A DNA stretch of 36,787 bases from Spirochaeta sp. (lineage in GTDB: Bacteria > Spirochaetota > Spirochaetia > DSM-27196 > Alkalispirochaetaceae), in assembly GCA_007130865.1 (NCBI GenBank), contig SLRR01000194.1, forward strand, positions 1 through 36,787, read 5' to 3'. Of this stretch, positions 31,875 to 36,787 are shown in pieces (the first letter of the stretch is position 1; every line of letters starts with the position of its first letter). The position numbers and the translations under genes were made by a program. Below the pieces are notes generated by a model that was given only the letters and a program-made list of their open reading frames with translations, did not search any database and was not told the DNA's origin.

Positions 31875-32870
31875 ATGAATGTTCGCCGCATGCTGTCGCA
31901 GCTGCTCCTGGCGCCGGTGCTCCTCTTCGGCGTGGTCATCCCGGTAATCGCCGGAGGTGCCGCGGAAGAACCGTCGGCGGAGGGTCCCCGGGATTATCCG
32001 TACGGAATCGTCGCTACAACCGGTATGATCGGCGATATTGTTCGGGAGGTAGCGGGTGACCGTGCTACCGTGCAGGTGCTTATGGGGGAGGAGGTGGATC
32101 CCCACCTTTACCGCCCGACCCGGGCCGACGTGGCGCGGATGCAGCAGGCGGAACTGATCTTCTACAACGGACTCAACTTGGAAGGGCAGATGAGTGATAC
32201 CCTGATCCAACTCGCCCGTTCCAGTCCTGTGTACGCCGTAACGGACCTGGTGGACGAGGAACTGCTCATGGACCACGAGGAGTACGACGGGGCGTTCGAT
32301 CCGCACCTCTGGATGGACGTGACGCTCTGGATGAACGCCGTGGACGCCGTGGTACGGACGTTGACCGAGTTTGATCCGGACAACGCCGGGGAATATCGGT
32401 CCCGAGGTACCACCTACCGAACACGCCTGGAAGAACTGGACCGGTACGTCCACGCCGTGACATCGACGCTCCCCGAGGACCGGCGCATTCTGGTTACCGC
32501 CCACGACGCGTTTCAGTACTTTGGCCGCGCCTACGGTTTGTCCGTCCTCGGTGTACAGGGACTGAGTACGGAATCGGAGGCGGGACTCGAAGATATCAAC
32601 GCGGTTGTACGGCTTCTGGTGGACCGGGCGGTACCGGCGGTGTTCGCGGAATCCACGGTGGCGGACCGTGCGCTACAGGCGGTTATTGAGGGCGCTGCCG
32701 CCCGGGGGCACCGGGTGGAACTCGGCGGCGAGATCTATTCCGACGCGATGGGGCCTGCCGGGACGTGGGAAGGAACGTACATCGGAATGGTCGACCACAA
32801 CGCAACGACGATCGTCAGGGCGCTCGGAGGTGAAGCACCCGAGGGAGGGTTCCGTGAATACCAGGAGTGA
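31875..32870 (+). CDS. troA: TroA-type metal-binding protein of a Zn/Mn/Fe ABC importer
   Basis: 331 residues with a signal sequence (MLSQLLLAPVLLFGVVIPVIA) and no lipobox Cys; the mature start is GGAAEEP. It follows Treponema TroA closely in motif order. The metal ligands are H77 (VDPHLYRPTRAD), H144 (FDPHLWMDVTLW), H210 (VTAHDAFQYFGRAYG) and D290 (GEIYSDAMG), with spacings nearly equal to the known TroA set. GVQGLSTESEAGLEDI and WEGTYIGMVDHN complete the pattern. There is no His-rich loop, which argues against the classical ZnuA type. AAAGGA precedes ATG 31875. Gene order troABCDR matches Treponema pallidum. Which metal is preferred in vivo cannot be told from sequence. Confidence 0.93.
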   Translation: MNVRRMLSQLLLAPVLLFGVVIPVIAGGAAEEPSAEGPRDYPYGIVATTGMIGDIVREVAGDRATVQVLMGEEVDPHLYRPTRADVARMQQAELIFYNGLNLEGQMSDTLIQLARSSPVYAVTDLVDEELLMDHEEYDGAFDPHLWMDVTLWMNAVDAVVRTLTEFDPDNAGEYRSRGTTYRTRLEELDRYVHAVTSTLPEDRRILVTAHDAFQYFGRAYGLSVLGVQGLSTESEAGLEDINAVVRLLVDRAVPAVFAESTVADRALQAVIEGAAARGHRVELGGEIYSDAMGPAGTWEGTYIGMVDHNATTIVRALGGEAPEGGFREYQE

Positions 32871-33678
32871 CGTTCTCCCGGGCACGCACGCGGGGACGGC
32901 GGGTGACGCGGAAATGAACCAGATGCCCGCGCTGCACGTACGGGACTTGACCGTAGCGTATCACCGTAAGCCGGTCCTCTGGGACATTGACCTGGACGTT
33001 CCCCCGGCGGTGGTGGCCGGCTTGATCGGTCCCAACGGAGCAGGAAAGAGCACGCTGATCAAGGCGGTTCTTGACCTGATTCCTCATGCCGGGGGCTCGG
33101 CAGAGATCTTCGGGAAGCCGTACCGTCGGCAACGGCGCCTGGTGGGATACGTACCGCAGCGGGAGAGCGTTGACTGGGAGTATCCGATCAACGCGCTGGA
33201 ACTGGTGGCGATGGGATTGTACCGCCGGATCGGATGGTGCCGTCCCGTCACCGCGTCCTATCGCCAGCGGGCGATGGAGGCTCTGCAGGAGGTGGGGATG
33301 GCGGACCTGGCGCACCGCCAGATCAGCCGCCTCTCCGGCGGGCAGCAGCAGCGGATCTTTCTCGCTCGCGCGCTCGTGCAGGACGCGGAGATCTATTTCA
33401 TGGATGAGCCCTTTGCCGGTGTGGATGCCTCCACCGAGAAAGCGATCATCGCGATCCTGCAACGCTTGCGGGAGCGGGGAAAGACGGTGTTCGTGGTTCA
33501 CCACGACCTGGAGTCGGTGCGCGAGTACTTCGACTACCTGATCATGCTCAACATGCGAGTCGTCGCCGCCGGTCCTGTTCAGGAGGTGTTCACCTCGGAG
33601 AACCTGCGCCGCACCTACGGGGGACGCCTCACGCTGCTCGACCGCGCCGTGGATGCGATCGGAGGCGTACGGTCGTGA
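32854..33678 (+). CDS. troB: Metal ABC transporter ATP-binding protein
   Basis: 274 residues from GTG 32854, chosen because GGGAGGG lies four bases upstream; it overlaps troA by 17 bp. ATG 32914 would remove 20 residues but has little ribosome site, and the frame also stays open far upstream. Walker A is GPNGAGKST (59-67, K65), followed by VGYVPQRESVDWEYPI (Q-loop region). The signature is LSGGQQQRIFLARAL, Walker B is IYFMDEPFAGVD and the switch His is in VVHHDLESV. The segment SVDWEYPINALELVAMGLY is typical of Mn/Zn/Fe importers. It energises the TroC-TroD membrane pair. Confidence 0.94.
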   Translation: MNTRSDVLPGTHAGTAGDAEMNQMPALHVRDLTVAYHRKPVLWDIDLDVPPAVVAGLIGPNGAGKSTLIKAVLDLIPHAGGSAEIFGKPYRRQRRLVGYVPQRESVDWEYPINALELVAMGLYRRIGWCRPVTASYRQRAMEALQEVGMADLAHRQISRLSGGQQQRIFLARALVQDAEIYFMDEPFAGVDASTEKAIIAILQRLRERGKTVFVVHHDLESVREYFDYLIMLNMRVVAAGPVQEVFTSENLRRTYGGRLTLLDRAVDAIGGVRS

Positions 33679-35012
33679 GCGTCGACGCGCTTCTCCGGGT
33701 GATGACCCTGGCGGAGTACAACACCCGGGTGGTGATGTTCGGTACGGTAACTCTCGGTGTCGCCGGCGGTATCATCGGAGTGTTCCTGTTGCTCCGGGGA
33801 CGCGCGCTCCTGGCGGACGCGGTTAGTCATGCGGCGCTGCCGGGAGTCGCCGGGATGTTTATCGTGCTGGTGTATCTGGAAGGTCCGGCACGGAGCCTGC
33901 CTTTGCTCATGACCGGCGCCCTGATAGCGGGACTGCTCGGGATGGGGTGTGTCATGGTGATCACCCGTTTCACGCGTATTTCCCAGGATGCTGCCCTGGG
34001 TATCGTACTGAGCGTCTTTTTCGGGTTCGGTGCGGTGCTGTTGAGCATCGTTCAGAAGATGCGCGGGGCTCCCGCGGCGGGACTCAACTCGTTCATCTAC
34101 GGTCGCACTGCCTCGATGGTCCGGACCGACGCGCTCCTGATCGGGGTTTCCGCGGTGGCGATCATCCTGGTGGCGCTGATTCTCTTCAAGGAACTCCGCC
34201 TGGTTACGTTCGACCCGGAGTTTGCCGCGGGTGACGGCTGGCCCGTGCAGCGCCTGGACCTGCTGCTCATGACCCTGGTTGTGGCGGTAACGGTGCTGGG
34301 TCTGCAGGCGGTGGGGATAATTCTGATCATCGCAATCCTGGTTGTTCCCGCCGCGACGGCGCGGTTCTGGACAGATTCGCTCCGTTGGATGGTGGTTGTG
34401 TCCGGACTGGTCGGGGCGGGCGGTGCGTACCTTGGAACGTCCATCAGCGCCGTGGCTCCCCGGCTTCCCGCGGGGGCGGTGATCGTATCGGTGCTGGGAG
34501 GCTGCTTCGTACTGAGCATGTTGGTCGGTACCCGGAGAGGAGCGATTCACCTCGCAGCGGAACACCGACGGATGGCGCGCACTACCTTGCAGCAGAATCT
34601 CCTGCGGGCGCTCTTTGAATGTGAAGAAGAGAACGCCTCGCGGGACGGTGAACAGCAACTGAGGTATCTGCGTCGGAGTCGCGGCTGGTCCCGCCGGGAA
34701 CTCCAGCGGGCGATCGCGATGCTCCGGCGACGTAAGCTGATCTACCGGATCGGCGACGATGGCCCCTGGCACTTTACCGAGCGGGGCCGCGTGGAGGCCG
34801 GCCGGGTAACCCGGAACCATCGCCTCTGGGAGGTTTATCTCCTGGAACACGCCGACCTGGCACCGGCTCACGTTGACCAGGGGGCGGACTTTATCGAGCA
34901 TGTCCTGGGCGACGCTCTCGTGGCGGAACTGGAGGAGGCGTTACCTCGGTTCGGACGTACCGTACCGCCGAGCGTTCACCGTCTGCGCCGGTCCCCGGGA
35001 GGTAACGCATGA
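33675..35012 (+). CDS. troC: Metal ABC permease with C-terminal DtxR-like domain
   Basis: 445 residues from GTG 33675 (GTGA overlap with troB). Residues 1 to about 290 are an ABC-3 permease with eight or more helices, including LLADAVSHAALPGVAGMF and GIILIIAILVVPAATARFW. The remaining 150 residues are soluble. A winged-helix-like part (about 305-375, SRRELQRAIAMLRRRKLIYRI then FTERGRVEAG) is followed by NHRLWEVYL and a dimerisation-like helix HVDQGADFIEHVL. By eye this matches DtxR/MntR proteins: H382, E386, D405, E408 and H409 fall at metal-ligand places, while the His98-type position holds Asp (D401). Plain TroC-type permeases are about 280-300 residues, so this is a real fusion. The domain should lie in the cytoplasm, next to TroB. 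Confidence 0.9.
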   Translation: MSVDALLRVMTLAEYNTRVVMFGTVTLGVAGGIIGVFLLLRGRALLADAVSHAALPGVAGMFIVLVYLEGPARSLPLLMTGALIAGLLGMGCVMVITRFTRISQDAALGIVLSVFFGFGAVLLSIVQKMRGAPAAGLNSFIYGRTASMVRTDALLIGVSAVAIILVALILFKELRLVTFDPEFAAGDGWPVQRLDLLLMTLVVAVTVLGLQAVGIILIIAILVVPAATARFWTDSLRWMVVVSGLVGAGGAYLGTSISAVAPRLPAGAVIVSVLGGCFVLSMLVGTRRGAIHLAAEHRRMARTTLQQNLLRALFECEEENASRDGEQQLRYLRRSRGWSRRELQRAIAMLRRRKLIYRIGDDGPWHFTERGRVEAGRVTRNHRLWEVYLLEHADLAPAHVDQGADFIEHVLGDALVAELEEALPRFGRTVPPSVHRLRRSPGGNA

Positions 35013-36391
35013 TTCTCTGGACCTCACTCGATACCTGGATCGTCCTGGCGGCGGCGCTGGCGGGAGCCTCCTGCGCTCTTACCGGCGCGTTTCTCGTCTT
35101 GAGGAAGATGAGCATGATGGGTGACGCGATCAGCCACGCAGTGCTGCCCGGAATCGCGATCGCGTTTATCCTCACGGGGAGCCGATCCGGCGTGATTATG
35201 CTGGTTGGAGCCGGCATCGTAGGAGTTCTCACGGCGGTGCTGGTGGAGACGGTCCGCCGGTATGGACAACTCGAGCAGGGCGCGTCCATGGGGGTAGTGT
35301 TTACCGTGCTCTTTGCGGTGGGACTGATTCTGATCGAACGCGCCGCCCGGCACGTGGATATCCACCCGGATCATGTCCTCTTCGGAGCGGTGGAACTGGT
35401 GCCGCTCTACACACTGACGGTGGCGGGTCTGGCGATTCCCCGAGGTGTAGTCGTGCTAGCGGTAGTACTGATCATAAACGTCTTGATCGTGACGGTCCTC
35501 TTCAAGGAACTGCGGATCGCTACATTCGACCCCGCGCTCGCCACGACGCTGGGTATTAATGCTACCGTCCTGCATTATCTGCTTATGACGCTCGTAGCGG
35601 TCACCACCGTTGCGGCCTTCGAGGTCGTGGGCAGTATCCTCGTCATAGCGATGCTGATCGTTCCCGGCGCGACAGCCCACCTGCTGACTCGGCGGCTTCT
35701 GCCTTTTCTTCTGGTCAGCGTGGCGACCGCCGTAGTCGCGTCGATTCTCGGGCACCTGGCGGCGATCGGGATTCCTCCCCGGTTCGGCGTGGAAGATGCT
35801 TCAACCGCAGGAGCGATCGCAACCATCCTGGGTTTCGGGTTCGGTACGGCCTTCCTTTTTGCACCGGAACAGGGCGTGATCGCCAGAATCTGGGATCGAG
35901 CGCGTATGCGGCTCACGATCGCTATGCAGGACGTGCTGGGTTTGCTGGTACGCAGCAGCGAACGGGCCCGCGTGGTCACGCACGGATCCGTTTCAGGAGC
36001 ACTGACGTTGGGGGAAATGCGCAATGTGGAACGGTCTCCCTTTGCCGTACAGAGAAGAACACTCGCGATCGCACTGCTGCTGCTGCGTGCGCGCGGCATG
36101 GTCCGGCGCGAATCCTCGGGACCGTTCCATCTTACTGAGCGGGGAGACAGCGCTGCACGGGGGCTGCTCCGAACTCACCGACTTTGGGAGCGTTTCTTTT
36201 TTGACGATGGTCGGGTACAGTTGGACGAGTTGCATCCGGCGGCGGATATACTGGAACACTATACCGACGACGGCTTGCGTAACGCCCTGGCTACTCGTTT
36301 TGTTCAGGAACAGACAGACCCGCGAGGGAACCCCATACCTGGAGAGAGCGACCGGCCTGAAGGGGAGAAAAAAGAGGAGGTCCGGGAATAA
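35009..36391 (+). CDS. troD: Second metal ABC permease with C-terminal DtxR-like domain
   Basis: 460 residues from ATG 35009 (ATGA overlap with troC). The ABC-3 permease part (1 to about 295) contains MMGDAISHAVLPGIAIAFIL and VVGSILVIAMLIVPGATAHLL. The C-terminal part has a winged-helix-like region (about 300-385, ending GPFHLTERGDSAARGLL). Then comes THRLWERFFF and LHPAADILEHYTDDGL, which by eye retains every DtxR-type ligand place: H390, E394, H409, D413, E416 and H417. A charged tail (about 432-460) follows. With TroC it should form the heterodimeric channel. The retained ligands suggest the transporter itself binds the metal or a metal-loaded partner on its cytoplasmic face. Confidence 0.9.
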   Translation: MILWTSLDTWIVLAAALAGASCALTGAFLVLRKMSMMGDAISHAVLPGIAIAFILTGSRSGVIMLVGAGIVGVLTAVLVETVRRYGQLEQGASMGVVFTVLFAVGLILIERAARHVDIHPDHVLFGAVELVPLYTLTVAGLAIPRGVVVLAVVLIINVLIVTVLFKELRIATFDPALATTLGINATVLHYLLMTLVAVTTVAAFEVVGSILVIAMLIVPGATAHLLTRRLLPFLLVSVATAVVASILGHLAAIGIPPRFGVEDASTAGAIATILGFGFGTAFLFAPEQGVIARIWDRARMRLTIAMQDVLGLLVRSSERARVVTHGSVSGALTLGEMRNVERSPFAVQRRTLAIALLLLRARGMVRRESSGPFHLTERGDSAARGLLRTHRLWERFFFDDGRVQLDELHPAADILEHYTDDGLRNALATRFVQEQTDPRGNPIPGESDRPEGEKKEEVRE

Positions 36392-36419
36392 CGACCCGGA
36401 AGCGAGGAGACGGGCGCGT

Positions 36420-36787
36420 ATGCCTTCAAGTACGGTTGAACAGTACATTAAGACGATTTATCAGGAAGAGGAGCGGACACAGGCACCCCTGGTACAGATG
36501 AAACGCCTCTCTCTCGCGATGGAGGTGACCCCCGGTACCGCCACGGCGATGGTGAAACATCTGGCGGACAACGCGCTGGTGCGGTATACCCCCCGGAAAG
36601 GGGTGTCTCTGACCGCGAAGGGACGGAAACTTGCACTGGCGATGGTTCGCCGGCACCGGCTGATAGAGACGTTTCTTGAGCAGGTGCTCGGCTACGACTG
36701 GTCCGAGGTCCACGACGACGCGGAACGGCTGGAACACGCCGTGTCCGAGACGTTTCTGCAGAGACTTGACGAGTATCTGGGTTTCCC
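36420..36787 (+). CDS. troR: DtxR/MntR-family metal-dependent repressor, 3'-truncated by window edge
   Basis: The frame starts at ATG 36420 (GAGGAG at 36404-36409) and is open to the window end, giving 122 codons. It begins MPSSTVEQYIKTIYQ, the usual first helix. A winged helix follows (VQMKRLSLAMEVTPGTATAM, then KGVSLTAKGRKLAL), and then VRRHRLIETFL and VHDDAERLEHAVSE. Ligand positions visible are H79, E83, H98, E102, E105 and H106. E102 is MntR-like, where DtxR has Cys. The N-terminal ligand place (Asp8 in MntR, Met10 in DtxR) appears to be Q8. It should repress the tro operon at the palindrome near 31830 when metal-loaded. It lies 28 bp after troD. Confidence 0.9.
   Translation, partial: MPSSTVEQYIKTIYQEEERTQAPLVQMKRLSLAMEVTPGTATAMVKHLADNALVRYTPRKGVSLTAKGRKLALAMVRRHRLIETFLEQVLGYDWSEVHDDAERLEHAVSETFLQRLDEYLGF

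Noticed and set aside
32605-32853. N-terminal extension of troB into troA
   Set aside because: It would overlap troA by over 260 bp; a strong ribosome site places the start at GTG 32854.
33615-34901. 428-codon minus-strand frame opposite troC
   Set aside because: Composition dominated by His, Gln, Arg and Asp, typical of a reversed membrane-protein gene; no start signals.

Overview
The window is about 36.8 kb of GC-rich bacterial DNA, densely packed with chromosomal metabolism and transport genes. No mobile element, RNA gene, CRISPR array or phage gene is recognisable. It most likely comes from a free-living spirochaete of the Spirochaetaceae/Treponemataceae type. The strongest clue is a metal-transport operon in the order troA-troB-troC-troD-troR, the order known from Treponema pallidum. 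A second clue is that all three solute-binding proteins carry an A-(G/A)-G-x-x-E motif after a non-lipoprotein signal sequence.

Layout. 1-4685: the 3' part of glyA (serine hydroxymethyltransferase), then a two-gene unit of a double cyclic-nucleotide-domain Crp-type regulator and a 12-helix MFS protein fused to a helical-repeat domain. 4790-9544: a stand-alone secreted 5'-nucleotidase C-terminal domain, an unknown helical protein, serA (3-phosphoglycerate dehydrogenase), a lipid kinase and a PlsC-type acyltransferase. 9572-13887: a phnD-phnC-phnE-phnE phosphonate/phosphite-type importer and a DUF2786 protein. 13905-24269: a carbohydrate regulon. On the minus strand lie a ROK regulator, a sugar-binding protein and two permeases; on the plus strand lie beta-mannosidase (GH2), GH1 glycosidase and beta-hexosaminidase (GH20). 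A perfect 18-bp palindrome sits between the two divergent promoters. 24375-28106 (minus): recQ, a spermidine-synthase-like methyltransferase-fold protein and an exported PEGA-like protein. 28335-31635: a sulfur module made of split YeeE/YedE importer halves, divergent from an MBL-rhodanese-rhodanese persulfide dioxygenase-type enzyme and a TauE/SafE exporter. 31875-end: the tro operon, with troR cut by the window edge.

How the genes work together. The glycosidases lack signal peptides, so they should act in the cytoplasm on oligosaccharides brought in by the divergent ABC importer; mannosidase plus hexosaminidase would suit the Man-GlcNAc-GlcNAc core of N-glycans. The sulfur genes combine import of a sulfur anion, persulfide/sulfane oxidation and sulfite-type export. 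The tro operon starts at a promoter whose -10 lies inside a perfect 20-4-20 inverted repeat, a good candidate operator for the DtxR-family TroR it encodes.

The most unusual feature is that both Tro permeases carry C-terminal DtxR-like domains that keep most of the metal-ligand residues. The membrane transporter may therefore sense the same metal as the repressor. All functional statements come from reading motifs by eye; no database search was run.
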